From the NCBI RefSeq assembly GCF_036387535.1, contig NZ_DASVTO010000133.1:1-64000 (forward strand): DNA of 64,000 nucleotides, written 5' to 3'. Of this stretch, positions 42,503 to 51,397 are shown piece by piece. The notes under the pieces are model-generated. The model was not told where the DNA came from, searched no databases, and saw only the letters and a list, made by a program, of their open reading frames with translations. This stretch comes from Sphingomonas_R sp036387535. Lineage in GTDB: Bacteria > Pseudomonadota > Alphaproteobacteria > Sphingomonadales > Sphingomonadaceae. Numbering within the stretch: position 1 is the stretch's first letter; each line of letters opens with the position of its first letter. The translations under genes were made by a program, and so were the position numbers.

Positions 42503-42533
42503 TCCATCGCATTGTCCTGTAGGAAGTTTCGCC

Positions 42534-42866
42534 ATGACCGACGACGCCCAAGCCCGCATCGCCACCGCCGTGCAATCCGCCGACGTGCTGCTGTTCATGA
42601 AGGGCACGCCGCTGTTCCCGCAGTGCGGCTTTTCCAGCCGGGCAATCTCGATCCTCGATCATCTCGGTGTCGAATATGCGACGATCGACGTGTTGCAGGA
42701 TCAGGGCATCCGCCAGGGGATCAAGGAATATTCCGACTGGCCGACGATTCCACAGCTCTATGTGAAGGGCGAATTCGTGGGCGGATCGGACATCATGATG
42801 GAAATGTACGAGGCGGGCGAACTGGCCGAGCTGCTCGACGAGAAGAAGGTCGTGCGACAGGGGTGA
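42534..42866 (+). CDS. grxD: Monothiol glutaredoxin, Grx4 type
   Basis: This 110-residue protein has the CGFS active site (KGTPLFPQCGFSSRAI) and the usual DVLQDQGIRQGIKEYSDWPTIPQLYVKGEFVGGSDIMMEMYEAGEL. It carries and hands over iron-sulfur clusters with BolA. The bolA-grxD pair is a common operon. AGGAAG precedes the ATG. Confidence 0.96.
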   Translation: MTDDAQARIATAVQSADVLLFMKGTPLFPQCGFSSRAISILDHLGVEYATIDVLQDQGIRQGIKEYSDWPTIPQLYVKGEFVGGSDIMMEMYEAGELAELLDEKKVVRQG

Positions 42867-42939
42867 TTTTCTGCGTCCGTTGGTCATCACGGCGCATATG
42901 GGATCCAGTTTTGACCAGGGGTGAATTTTCACCTGAAGG

Positions 42940-42966
42940 AGATCCCGGCGTGCGCCGGGATGACGG
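42940..42966. repeat. Single-arm copy of the dispersed CCCGGCG repeat
   Basis: AGATCCCGGCG-TG-CGCCGGGATGACG matches one arm of the element at 3914-4006. It lies between grxD and the next hydrolase gene and has no T-run. Confidence 0.65.
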
Positions 42967-43012
42967 TCCGGGTGGGCATGTGTTGGATCGACTTCTTGCC
43001 GTGGAGCCGGAC

Positions 43013-43858
43013 ATGCCTGACGTCACCACCCTGCATCCGCTGATCCGGCGGATCACCGCGCCGAATGCGTCGGCCTATACCTATACGGGCACGCAGACCT
43101 ATATCGTCGGGCGCGGTGCGGTGGCGGTGATCGATCCTGGGCCGGACAGTCCGGCGCATGTCGACGCCATCGTGGCCGCGACCGCGGGCGAGCGGATCAC
43201 CGCGATCGTCTGCACCCATACCCACCGCGACCACAGCCCGGCGGCTGCGGCGTTGAAGGCAGCGACCGGGGCGGCCGTTGTCGGGTGCGCGGCGCTGGTG
43301 CCGGCCGATGCCGGCGACGGGATCGATGCGGCCTATGATCTGGCCTATGCGCCCGACCGGGTGCTGGGCGACGGCGAGACGGTGGCCGATGCAAGCTGGA
43401 CACTGACCGCGATCGCGACGCCGGGGCATACCTCCAACCATCTCTGCTACGCACTGCCGGAGGCGGAGGCGCTGTTCAGCGGCGATCATGTGATGGGCTG
43501 GTCCACGTCGATCGTGTCGCCGCCGGATGGCGACATGGGCGCCTATATGGCGAGCCTGGAGCGGCTGATCGGGCGGACTGAGACCGTCTATTATCCAGGG
43601 CACGGCGATCCGATCGACCGGCCGCAGCGGATCGTGCGCGGCATGCTGGGCCACCGCAAGCAGCGCGAGGGGCAGATCCTGCGCCAACTGGCGCTGGGAC
43701 CGACAACGATCGATGCGATGGTGGCGGCGATGTATGTCGGCTTGGACGACCGGTTGCGCGGCGCGGCGGCGCGGTCGGTGCTGGCGCATCTGATCGATCT
43801 GGAGCGGCGGGTCCGGGTGATGCCGAAGGAGGACGGGCGGTGGCGGCTGGTGGAGTGA
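43013..43858 (+). CDS. Metallo-beta-lactamase-fold hydrolase
   Basis: This 281-residue protein has the metal motif THTHRDHSPAAAAL (HxHxDH), TPGHTSNHLCYALPEAEALFSGDHVMGWSTS and YYPGHGDPI, with a C-terminal winged-helix-like part (LGHRKQREGQILRQLALGPTTIDAMVAAMY). This layout is that of the LACTB2-like hydrolases. GGAG lies six bases before the ATG. Its stop overlaps the next ATG. Confidence 0.85.
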   Translation: MPDVTTLHPLIRRITAPNASAYTYTGTQTYIVGRGAVAVIDPGPDSPAHVDAIVAATAGERITAIVCTHTHRDHSPAAAALKAATGAAVVGCAALVPADAGDGIDAAYDLAYAPDRVLGDGETVADASWTLTAIATPGHTSNHLCYALPEAEALFSGDHVMGWSTSIVSPPDGDMGAYMASLERLIGRTETVYYPGHGDPIDRPQRIVRGMLGHRKQREGQILRQLALGPTTIDAMVAAMYVGLDDRLRGAAARSVLAHLIDLERRVRVMPKEDGRWRLVE

Positions 43859-44541
43859 TGCGGCCGCTGGCGCGCTGGACGTTGGTGCTGGCCTGTTTCG
43901 CCGCGATCCTGTTCGCCGGGCTGTGGTGGTTCGCGGACCGGGCCGAGCGTATCGTCAATCCGGCGCCGGAGACGATCGTTTCGGCCAGCCTGCAGGGCCT
44001 GCGCGAACAGAATCGGCTCTCGGCATTCGTCGCCAGCTATGTCGCGGTTGTGACGTCGACCCAGTCGCGGTTCGGGCTGGAGGCGAAAAAGACGCTGATC
44101 CTGCCGGGGCTGGTGCGGTACGAAGTTGATCTGGCGCGGCTGCGCCCGCAGGACGTGAGCTGGGACGGCAATGCGAAGCAGCTGTCCGTGGTGTTGCCGC
44201 CGATCGAGGTGGTGGGACCGCAGATCGACCTGACCCGCATCCGCGAATATGATGGCGGCGGATTGCTGATGAAGCTGACCGATGCGCGGACCGTGCTGGA
44301 CCAGTCCAATCGCCGCGCCGGACAGGCCGAATTGCTGCGGCAGGCGCGGGCGCCGGTGCCGGTCGGCCTGGCCAAGGATGCGACCCGGCGCGCGGTGGAA
44401 CGCAGCTTCGCGCTGCCGCTGCGTGCCGCGGGACTGGACGCGACGGTGCGCGTGCGGTTCCCGGACGAGCCGGCATTTCCGGCGGTGGATACGCAGCCGA
44501 TGGACCGGTCGCGGTCGCTGGACGCGGTGTATGGACGGTAG
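43858..44541 (+). CDS. DUF4230 protein with N-terminal membrane helix
   Basis: This 227-residue protein has one N-terminal transmembrane helix (WTLVLACFAAILFAGLWWFA) and a periplasmic DUF4230 domain (LQGLREQNRLSAFVASYVAVVTSTQSR, LILPGLVRYEVDLARL). Function unknown. The ATG overlaps the stop of the metallo-hydrolase gene by one base. Confidence 0.75.
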   Translation: MRPLARWTLVLACFAAILFAGLWWFADRAERIVNPAPETIVSASLQGLREQNRLSAFVASYVAVVTSTQSRFGLEAKKTLILPGLVRYEVDLARLRPQDVSWDGNAKQLSVVLPPIEVVGPQIDLTRIREYDGGGLLMKLTDARTVLDQSNRRAGQAELLRQARAPVPVGLAKDATRRAVERSFALPLRAAGLDATVRVRFPDEPAFPAVDTQPMDRSRSLDAVYGR

Positions 44542-45148
44542 GGTGGCCCGCGGCGGCGCATCGATGGCGATATTGGGATTGGTGTGGCTGGCGGGCCTTG
44601 CAGGATCCGGCTTGATCGCGGTCGATCGTGCCACCTGGTGGATGGAAATTGCGCCGGTGCTGATTGTCTACCCGCTGCTTCTGCTGAAGCGGCGAAGGCG
44701 TCTCACCTCGTTGGCGCTGATCCTGATCGGATTGCACGGCTTGGTGTTGATGCTGGGCGGCGCCTATACCTACGCGCGGGTGCCGCTTGGTTTCTGGCTT
44801 CAGGATGTATTTCATCTGGCGCGTAATCCGTACGACCGGATTGGGCATTTCATGCAGGGGTTCGTGCCTGCGATTGTCCTACGGGAGATCCTGTTGTCCA
44901 GCACGGTGCGGCTCGGGTCGCTGCTCCCGTGGTCGGTGCTTGCCTACTGCCTGGCGTTCAGCGCGCTGTACGAACTGATCGAGTTCGGAACCGCGGTCAC
45001 GCTGGGGCAGGGCGCCGATGCGTTCCTGGGGACGCAGGGCGATCCATGGGATACGCAATGGGACATGCTGCTGTGCCTGATCGGAGCGGCCGCCGCGCTG
45101 ACGCTGCTGTCACGCGTGCAGGACCGTCTACTGGATCAATCTACCTGA
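44531..45148 (+). CDS. DUF2238/YjdF-like integral membrane protein
   Basis: This 205-residue protein has five to six hydrophobic segments and the family motif YDRIGHFMQGFVPAIVLREIL, then YELIEFGTAVTLGQGADAFLGTQGDPWDTQWDM. Such conserved His, Glu and Asp in membranes are typical of DUF2238. Function unknown. Starts at 44531 overlapping DUF4230; a later ATG at 44564 is an alternative. Confidence 0.8.
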   Translation: MDGRVARGGASMAILGLVWLAGLAGSGLIAVDRATWWMEIAPVLIVYPLLLLKRRRRLTSLALILIGLHGLVLMLGGAYTYARVPLGFWLQDVFHLARNPYDRIGHFMQGFVPAIVLREILLSSTVRLGSLLPWSVLAYCLAFSALYELIEFGTAVTLGQGADAFLGTQGDPWDTQWDMLLCLIGAAAALTLLSRVQDRLLDQST

Positions 45149-45193
45149 CAAGTTCGTCGTGACGCCCTATCTGCAACCCCGAGGAGAACGGGG

Positions 45194-46195
45194 ATGAATG
45201 CACCGACGCCCAGCCTGGCCGGGCTTGACCTGCGTGTGGAGATCGATCGGTTGCGCAAGGAGCGCAATGCGGTCATCCTGGCGCATTATTATCAGGCGCC
45301 GGAGATTCAGGATCTGGCGGATTTCGTCGGTGACAGCCTGGACCTGTCATCCAAGGCGGCGTCGACCGATGCCGATGTGATCGCATTTTGCGGGGTGCGG
45401 TTCATGGCGGAGGTCGCCAAGATCCTGAGCCCGCAGAAGACCGTGATCCTGCCCGACATGGATGCGGGGTGCAGCCTGGAGGATAGTTGCCCGCCCGAGC
45501 AGTTCGCGGCGTTCCGGGCGGCGCATCCGGATCATATCGCGCTGACCTACATCAACTGTTCGGCGGCGGTGAAGGCGCATAGCGACATCATCGTCACCTC
45601 GTCGTCGGCGGAGAAGATCCTCGCGCAATTGCCGATGGACCAGAAGATCATTTTCGCGCCCGACAAGAATCTGGGCGCCTATTTCAACCGCAAGACCGGG
45701 CGCGACATGCTGTTGTGGCCGGGCGCGTGCATCGTGCATGAGGCGTTTTCGGAGACCGAGCTGTTGAAGCTGAAAGCGCTGCACCCGGATGCGCCGGTGG
45801 CGGCGCATCCGGAATGCCCCGCCTACATCCTGGACCATGCCGATCAGGTCGGGTCGACGCGCGCGATCCTGGAATTCGCGCTGTCCAGCCCGGCGGAGAC
45901 GATCATCGTCGCGACGGAGCCGCATATCATCCACCAGATGCAGAAGGCGGCGCCGCACAAGACGTTCATCGGCGCGCCGGGCGCGGACGGGAACTGCAAC
46001 TGCAACATGTGTCCGTACATGGCGCTGAACACGCTGGAGAAGCTGTATATCGCGCTGCGCGATCTGACCCCCAGGATCGAGATCGACGAGGCGACGCGGA
46101 TCCGGGCGAAGGCGCCGCTGGACCGCATGCTGGCAATGGCCGCCGGCGCGGTCGGGCAGGGGGACCTGGGTGCAAAGCGGGTGACGGGGGACTGA
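45194..46195 (+). CDS. nadA: Quinolinate synthase NadA
   Basis: This 333-residue iron-sulfur enzyme condenses iminoaspartate with dihydroxyacetone phosphate to quinolinate. It shows the NadA motifs (ILAHYYQAPEIQDLADFVGDSLDLS, FCGVRFMAEVAKILSP, YINCSAAVKAHSD, CPYMALNTLEKLY) and the cluster cysteines. GAGGAG precedes the ATG. nadC follows after 44 bases; the iminoaspartate-forming gene (nadB or aspartate dehydrogenase) is not in this window. Confidence 0.96.
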   Translation: MNAPTPSLAGLDLRVEIDRLRKERNAVILAHYYQAPEIQDLADFVGDSLDLSSKAASTDADVIAFCGVRFMAEVAKILSPQKTVILPDMDAGCSLEDSCPPEQFAAFRAAHPDHIALTYINCSAAVKAHSDIIVTSSSAEKILAQLPMDQKIIFAPDKNLGAYFNRKTGRDMLLWPGACIVHEAFSETELLKLKALHPDAPVAAHPECPAYILDHADQVGSTRAILEFALSSPAETIIVATEPHIIHQMQKAAPHKTFIGAPGADGNCNCNMCPYMALNTLEKLYIALRDLTPRIEIDEATRIRAKAPLDRMLAMAAGAVGQGDLGAKRVTGD

Positions 46196-46239
46196 GGGCG
46201 CTTGAGCCTCACCCGCCGGAGAGCAGATATGGATATGGC

Positions 46240-47085
46240 ATGACGTTTTCGCTGGTCGGTTTCGATATGGACGGCTTTGTCCGCGCCACGCTGGCGGAGG
46301 ACCTGGACGAGGGCGGGGACGTCACCTCGGCCGCGGTCATTCCGGCTGACGCGGTGTTCGCAGGGGTGATGGACAGCCGGGACCCGGTGACGGTGGCGGG
46401 GTTGCCGATTGCGGCCGCCTTCTTTCGCGCGCTCGATCCCGAGGTCGCGATCGACATCCTGGTGGAGGAGGGCGCGCAGGTGGCCGGCGGGACCGAGCTG
46501 ATGCGGTTGCGCGGGCGTGCGCGCGCGATGCTGACGGCGGAGCGGGCGGCGCTGAATAGCGTGCAGCATCTTTCGGGCATCGCGACGCTGACGCGGGCTT
46601 ATGTCGATGCCATGGCCGGCACGGGCGCCACCCTGCTGGATACGCGAAAGACGATTCCGGGCCTGCGCGTGCTGGAGAAATATGCGACGCGCACCGGCGG
46701 GGCGACCAATCATCGCATGGGCCTGTGGGATGCGGCGATGATCAAGGACAATCATGTTGCGGTGGCGGGCGATATCGCCACCGCCGTGCGCCGGGCGGTG
46801 GCGGCGGGGATCGCGCGGATCATCGTGGAGGTCGACCGGATCGACCAGATCGAACCCGCCCTGGCCGCGGGCGCGACGCATCTGCTGCTCGACAATATGG
46901 ACCCGGCGATGTTGCGCGCGGCGGTGGCACGGGTGAATGGTCGAGTGCCGACCGAGGCATCCGGCGGGGTACGGATCGACACGATCCATGCCATCGCGTC
47001 CAGCGGGGTCGATTATGTTTCGGTCGGCCGGTTGACGCAGTCGGCACCGGCGGCGGATATCGGACTGGATTTCGCGCTGCTCTGA
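46240..47085 (+). CDS. nadC: Nicotinate-nucleotide pyrophosphorylase NadC
   Basis: This 281-residue enzyme turns quinolinate and PRPP into nicotinate mononucleotide. Motifs: EDLDEGGDVTSAAV, LDTRKTIPGLRVLEKYATRTGGATNHRMGLWDAAMIKDNH, EVDRIDQIEPALAAGATHLLLDNM, EASGGVRIDTIHAIASSGVDYVSVG. It is coupled to nadA. The start at 46240 fits the family length. Confidence 0.96.
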   Translation: MTFSLVGFDMDGFVRATLAEDLDEGGDVTSAAVIPADAVFAGVMDSRDPVTVAGLPIAAAFFRALDPEVAIDILVEEGAQVAGGTELMRLRGRARAMLTAERAALNSVQHLSGIATLTRAYVDAMAGTGATLLDTRKTIPGLRVLEKYATRTGGATNHRMGLWDAAMIKDNHVAVAGDIATAVRRAVAAGIARIIVEVDRIDQIEPALAAGATHLLLDNMDPAMLRAAVARVNGRVPTEASGGVRIDTIHAIASSGVDYVSVGRLTQSAPAADIGLDFALL

Positions 47086-47117
47086 ACAACGGACCGGGCG
47101 GATCGGGGAGGAACGCG

Positions 47118-47840
47118 ATGCATTCGGGATCGATGTGGGCAGGCGTGATGCTGGCGGTGACGGCACCCGCCGTGGCGGATGCGCAGGCGCGGTCCTGTGC
47201 GGCACCGGCGCAGGTGGAGGCGCCGCGGCCGGACCTGGCGTCCGAAAGCCAGCCGCAACGGCTGGTGCCGATCGGCAGCTATACGCTGGCGATCACCTGG
47301 TCCCCCGAATATTGCCGGGAAAAGAAGCAGAGCGCGCGCGATGCGTTCCAGTGCGCGGGAACGCGGCCGAAATTCGGCTTCACACTGCACGGGCTGTGGC
47401 CGGACGGGGCGGGCAAGGAATGGCCGCAATATTGCCGGGCGGCCGCATTGCTGCCCGAACCGGTGATCCGCGCCAATCTGTGCGCGACGCCGTCGGCGCA
47501 GCTTCTGCAGCATGAATGGGCCAAGCACGGCACCTGCATGACCACGCGGCCGGCGGAATATTTCGCACAATCGACGCGGCTATATGGTGGTTTGCGCTAT
47601 CCGGACATGGCGGCGCTGTCGCGGCGACCGCTGACCGCCGGTGGTTTCGCGCAGGCCTTTGCCGCGGCCAATCCCGGCATGCGGCCGAACATGATGCGCG
47701 TCACCGCCACCCGGCGCGGCTGGCTGGACGAGGTGTGGATCTGCCTGTCCAAGGCGTATCGGCCGGTGGCGTGCCCCGCGCATCAGGGCGGGCTGGCGAT
47801 GACGGCGCCGCTCCGGATCTGGCGCGGCGGCGGGCGGTAA
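47118..47840 (+). CDS. Secreted RNase T2-family ribonuclease
   Basis: This 240-residue protein has a signal peptide (MWAGVMLAVTAPAVADAQA) and both RNase T2 catalytic segments, FTLHGLWPD and HEWAKHGTC, with their histidines. Cysteines are present for disulfides. It would cleave RNA in the periplasm or outside. GGGGAGGA precedes the ATG, 32 bases after nadC. Confidence 0.92.
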   Translation: MHSGSMWAGVMLAVTAPAVADAQARSCAAPAQVEAPRPDLASESQPQRLVPIGSYTLAITWSPEYCREKKQSARDAFQCAGTRPKFGFTLHGLWPDGAGKEWPQYCRAAALLPEPVIRANLCATPSAQLLQHEWAKHGTCMTTRPAEYFAQSTRLYGGLRYPDMAALSRRPLTAGGFAQAFAAANPGMRPNMMRVTATRRGWLDEVWICLSKAYRPVACPAHQGGLAMTAPLRIWRGGGR

Positions 47841-47848
47841 GGCCGGGG

Positions 47849-48283
47849 TCAGTCGGTCCGGACGCCTTCCATCGTCCCGGTCGCCGGATGATGCTTGTCG
47901 AGATGGCGGCGGATGATCGCGAGGTTGCGGCTGTTCGAGCGGAAGGCGAAATCGAACAGGTCGCCGACCAGCGGGACCGCGCCGATCGCGGTATCGAACC
48001 CGACATTGCCCATCATGCGGAGCAGTTTCAGCTTCGACATGCCCAGATTGCGGGCTTCCCACACGATCCATGCGCCCATCGCGGCGGTGGCGATGTCGCC
48101 GACGACCGGAACGAGCCCGAGCAGCGCGTCCAGCCCCACCTTGCGATTGATGCCGGGAATGGTGAACGCGCGTTCGAGCAGATGTTCCATGGTTTCGACC
48201 CGTTGCCGGATCGATGCGGGATCACGTCCGAGGGATGGAAGCCGCGCGGCCAGCTGGTCGAGATGATCGGGCGTAACGCGCAT
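47849..48283 (-). CDS. DUF4112 membrane-associated protein
   Basis: This 144-residue protein (IPGINRKVGLDALLGLVPVVGDIATAAMGAWIVWEARNLGMS, AIGAVPLVGDLFDFAFRSNSRN) is a DUF4112 protein with two paired GxVPxVGD motifs. Function unknown. It follows the solute-binding protein gene on the same strand and converges with the RNase gene after eight bases. Confidence 0.85.
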   Translation of the reverse strand: MRVTPDHLDQLAARLPSLGRDPASIRQRVETMEHLLERAFTIPGINRKVGLDALLGLVPVVGDIATAAMGAWIVWEARNLGMSKLKLLRMMGNVGFDTAIGAVPLVGDLFDFAFRSNSRNLAIIRRHLDKHHPATGTMEGVRTD

Positions 48284-48295
48284 GGAACGATCCTG

Positions 48296-49741
48296 TCATT
48301 GCGGGGTGCGGAGCTGATCGAGCGCATGGATGGCGCGTGGATTGTCGCGGTAGCCCCCAAGATTGGGTGCGACCAGCGCCCAGCGCAAGGGCGTGGCGAT
48401 CGCGATGAACGCCCCGGTTCCCATCAGGCGGCGATCGGCCTCCCCCAGCAGGGCAGCGCGGGCGGCAGGATCGCGCGCGACCCCCGCCGCCGCCAGCGCG
48501 GCATCGGCGGCCTCGCTGCACACGGCACTGCGCACGCAGGCGAAGCGGTGGAGATACCAGGCGGCGCCGGAGGCGGGGGCGACCAGATCGACGAGGCGGA
48601 GATCGGCGGGCGCATCGGCCGCGACCGCGACGGTATCGACGCCGATCCTGCGCCAATCCTGGGCCGCGAGCGCGAACAGCATCCGAGCGCCGGGACCGGG
48701 CGGCATCGCGACGCGCAGCGGTGATCGCGGCGCTATAGGGTTGCGGCGGCGCCAATCGGCGATCGCGGCGGTCGCCGCGGCGATGCGGGCGGCACGGGGT
48801 GCATCGGTCCAGTCGGGGATGGCGGGACTGGCCAGATCGTCCGTGCCCGGCGGTACGATGCCGGTGCGCGCGGGCCAGTTGTCCGCGAACAGCCGCACGA
48901 TGCGGTCGCGGTCCAGCGCCAGCGCCAGCGCCCGGCGGTTTTCGGGTGCGGAGAGCAGGCCGCGATTGTCGGCGACGGCGAACCCGAACAGACCGGAGGC
49001 GGGATCGATATGGAGCGTGGTGCCCGCCCCGCCGTCGGCGCGAGCGATGGCGATATCGGTGAAGCGGCCGCCGAGGATGACGCCGGCGTCCCCTGCCTTG
49101 AACCGGGCGACCGCCCTTGCGGCGCGTTCGCCGTGCAGGATGATGTCGGCGGCCGGCCCCGGCGCGGGTAATGCCGGTTCATCGGCAGGGCGGAGCGGGG
49201 TCAGGCGGTAGCGACCGCCGGCGCGGCCAGCGATCCGGAACGGACCACCGCCGGTGTTGCGCGCCACCAGCGCGAGTTCGGGTTGGGCCAACAGCTGCAA
49301 CAGATCGGGCCGCGGCGCCGAGAGACGGATTTCGACCACTTCATCGGTGACCGCGACGATTTCCGCAACCGCGGCCAATTCGGACGCCAGCGGATTACGC
49401 CCAGCGGAGGCGGCCGCGTCGCGTAGCAGCCGCGCGACCAACGGTGCGTCGAACGGCGCGTCCTGCGCCAGCCGGAAGGTGTAATACAGACCGTCGTCCG
49501 ACACGTCCCAGCGAATGGCGAGCCCGGGTTCGATCTGGCCCGCGGCGTCGAAGCGGACCAGCCCCTGCGCCACGCTGGCGAGCAGCACCGCGTCGGCGGG
49601 GGTCGGCGGACGCCGCGACGGGCTGGCCAGTCGTGGCGACACCCCGATCACGCCGACGGTGATCGGCGCGTCGTCCGGAGCGCCGCCCGCGGTTCCGCAG
49701 CCGACCAGCAGCAACATCGCAAGAGGCAGCACGGCACGCAT
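48296..49741 (-). CDS. Lipoprotein solute-binding protein, peptide (SBP_bac_5) type
   Basis: This 481-residue protein starts with a lipoprotein signal (MRAVLPLAMLLLVGCG, lipobox LVGC) and has the extracellular solute-binding family 5 layout (ADAVLLASVAQGLVRFDAAGQIEPGLAIRWDVSDDGLYYTFRL). Such proteins deliver oligopeptides or nickel to ABC permeases. No permease or ATPase is adjacent, so it is an orphan here. Alignment over the full length cannot be checked by eye. Confidence 0.8.
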   Translation of the reverse strand: MRAVLPLAMLLLVGCGTAGGAPDDAPITVGVIGVSPRLASPSRRPPTPADAVLLASVAQGLVRFDAAGQIEPGLAIRWDVSDDGLYYTFRLAQDAPFDAPLVARLLRDAAASAGRNPLASELAAVAEIVAVTDEVVEIRLSAPRPDLLQLLAQPELALVARNTGGGPFRIAGRAGGRYRLTPLRPADEPALPAPGPAADIILHGERAARAVARFKAGDAGVILGGRFTDIAIARADGGAGTTLHIDPASGLFGFAVADNRGLLSAPENRRALALALDRDRIVRLFADNWPARTGIVPPGTDDLASPAIPDWTDAPRAARIAAATAAIADWRRRNPIAPRSPLRVAMPPGPGARMLFALAAQDWRRIGVDTVAVAADAPADLRLVDLVAPASGAAWYLHRFACVRSAVCSEAADAALAAAGVARDPAARAALLGEADRRLMGTGAFIAIATPLRWALVAPNLGGYRDNPRAIHALDQLRTPQ

Positions 49742-49805
49742 GACAGGACAGTAGGGAAAGGCGACGGCGACGGGAACCCGGTTCCGTGCCGCCGTCGCGA
49801 TGCGA

Positions 49806-50639
49806 TCAGCCGACGAAGGCGCGTTCGATCACATAATGGCCGGGGGCGGCGTTCGACCCCTCCTCGAACCCCTGGCTGTCGAGGTAGCCGGCGAAATCCT
49901 TGATCATCGCCATGCTGCCGCACAGCATCACCCGATCCTCCTCCGGATCGAACGCGCGACCGCCGGTCAGCGGCGGCACGAACAGCGCGCCCGATTCGAC
50001 CAGCGTCGCGATGCGACCGGTGGTGTGGAAGGGCTCGCGGGTGACGGTGGCAACATAGCCGAGCTGGTCCTGCGCCTGTTCGCCGATCAGCGGATCGTCG
50101 GCGAACGCCGCCTCCAGTTCGGTGCGGTAGGCGAGATCGGCGACGCGCCGGACGCTGTGGACGATCACGATTTCCGCGAAGCGTTCGTAGATGTCGGGAT
50201 CGCGCGCGACGGACAGGAATGGCGCAAGGCCGGTGCCGGTGGAGATGAGGAACAAGCGCCGGCCCGGCAGCAGCGCATCGGCCACCAGCGTGCCGGTGGG
50301 CTTGCGACCCAGATAGATCTGGTCACCCGCTTCGACCTTGCGGAGCTGCGAGGTGAGCGGACCGTCCGGCACGGCGATCGAGAGGAACTCCAGTTCCTCG
50401 CTATAGGCCGGGCTGGCGATCGAATAGGCGCGCAGCAGTGGTTTGCCCTTGGGACCGGGCAGGCCGATCATCACGAATTCGCCGGAGCGGAACCGGAAGC
50501 TGGCCGGACGGGTCACCGCAAAGCTGAACAGATGTTCGTTCCAGTGGCGAACCCAGAGCACGGTTTCGACGGACAGCGCCGCGGTGGATTCCAGGCCAGT
50601 GGCGGAAGGGGCGGCCACGGTGGCCACGGGGTCGGTCAT
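49806..50639 (-). CDS. fpr: Ferredoxin-NADP+ reductase
   Basis: This 277-residue FAD protein has the Fpr motifs RAYSIASPAYSEELEFLSI (FAD), PTGTLV, FLISTGTGLAPFLSVARD (NADPH) and MLCGSMAMIKD; it ends in the family-typical EGSNAAPGHYVIERAFVG. It passes electrons between NADPH and ferredoxin. AAAGGA lies before the ATG at 50639; the reading from 50687 lacks a site. Confidence 0.93.
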   Translation of the reverse strand: MTDPVATVAAPSATGLESTAALSVETVLWVRHWNEHLFSFAVTRPASFRFRSGEFVMIGLPGPKGKPLLRAYSIASPAYSEELEFLSIAVPDGPLTSQLRKVEAGDQIYLGRKPTGTLVADALLPGRRLFLISTGTGLAPFLSVARDPDIYERFAEIVIVHSVRRVADLAYRTELEAAFADDPLIGEQAQDQLGYVATVTREPFHTTGRIATLVESGALFVPPLTGGRAFDPEEDRVMLCGSMAMIKDFAGYLDSQGFEEGSNAAPGHYVIERAFVG

Positions 50640-50759
50640 GTCGGTCCTTTCGCCGCCACGGCGGCGTCGGTTTGGGGGATCGGCCACCCCATAGCGAACC
50701 GTTCACGGCTTTGCACCCGAGTTAGGGATGCAGGCGGGAAAGCTGAGCCTGTGCCCCGA

Positions 50760-50844
50760 TGGTGCGGACGGCGGGACTCGAACCCGCACTCCCTGAGGAA
50801 ACGGATTTTAAGTCCGTCGCGGCTACCGGTTTCGCCACGTCCGC
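50760..50844 (-). tRNA. tRNA-Leu (anticodon UAA)
   Basis: On the minus strand the sequence folds as a type II tRNA with acceptor GCGGACG/CGTCCGC, anticodon loop CTTAAAA giving UAA, an extended variable arm, and the T-arm GGTTCGAGTCC. The CCA end is encoded. Confidence 0.92.
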
Positions 50845-50897
50845 TGGGTCGATGCCCGAGCGGCTTGGCCGCAACCAGGGTGCGCGGTCAAGCCCGA

Positions 50898-51176
50898 TCA
50901 GACGTTCAGGCGGGCACGCATGTCCTTGCCGGGCTTGAAATAGGGCACCCGCTTCGCATCGACATCGACGGTGTCGCCGGTACGCGGATTGCGGCCCTGG
51001 CGCGCGGCGCGGGCGCGGGTGGAAAATGTCCCGAAACCGCGCAACTCGACCCGCCCCCCGGCGGCAAGGCGCTCCACGATCTCGTCAAAGACGAGGCCGA
51101 CGATCCGTTCGACATCCTGCGTGGTCAGATTGGGATTGGATTCGGCGAGGCTGGCGACGAGTTCGGATCTGATCAT
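50898..51176 (-). CDS. ihfB: Integration host factor beta subunit
   Basis: This 92-residue HU/IHF protein (MIRSELVASLAESNPNLTTQDVERIVGLVFDEI, VELRGFGTFSTRARAARQGRNPRTGDTVDVDAKRVPYFKPGKDMRARL) is IhfB. It bends DNA, which matters for sigma-54 promoters. The family start at 51176 is used; the ORF extension upstream has no conserved content. It lies downstream of rpsA, as in many proteobacteria, beyond the rpsA terminator. Confidence 0.94.
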   Translation of the reverse strand: MIRSELVASLAESNPNLTTQDVERIVGLVFDEIVERLAAGGRVELRGFGTFSTRARAARQGRNPRTGDTVDVDAKRVPYFKPGKDMRARLNV

Positions 51177-51334
51177 CTGCTGTCCCACGACCGCGACCGC
51201 GTTCGACACCCGAACACGAGTCGCATTTTCCCAGTGCGGAACCCCCTCCCCACCTGTGGCACGGGTTACCGGACGTCGATGAGAATCGTCAATCTCGATC
51301 AGGGGCAGGATTGTGCCGATTTTATACAATTCGC

Positions 51335-51370
51335 AAAGAAAAAGGGCGCGAACCTTCCGATTCGCGCCCC
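51335..51370 (-). terminator. Rho-independent terminator of rpsA
   Basis: On the minus strand GGGCGCGAA and TTCGCGCCC form a nine-base-pair stem followed by TTTTTCTTT, about 30 bases after the rpsA stop and before ihfB. Confidence 0.88.
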
Positions 51371-51397
51371 GAAACGGGTCAGTAACGATCTGCCCGA

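Noticed and set aside
43858..45148. DUF4230 and DUF2238 genes as one novel membrane system
   Set aside because: They overlap and may be co-transcribed, but nothing in either sequence indicates a shared function.
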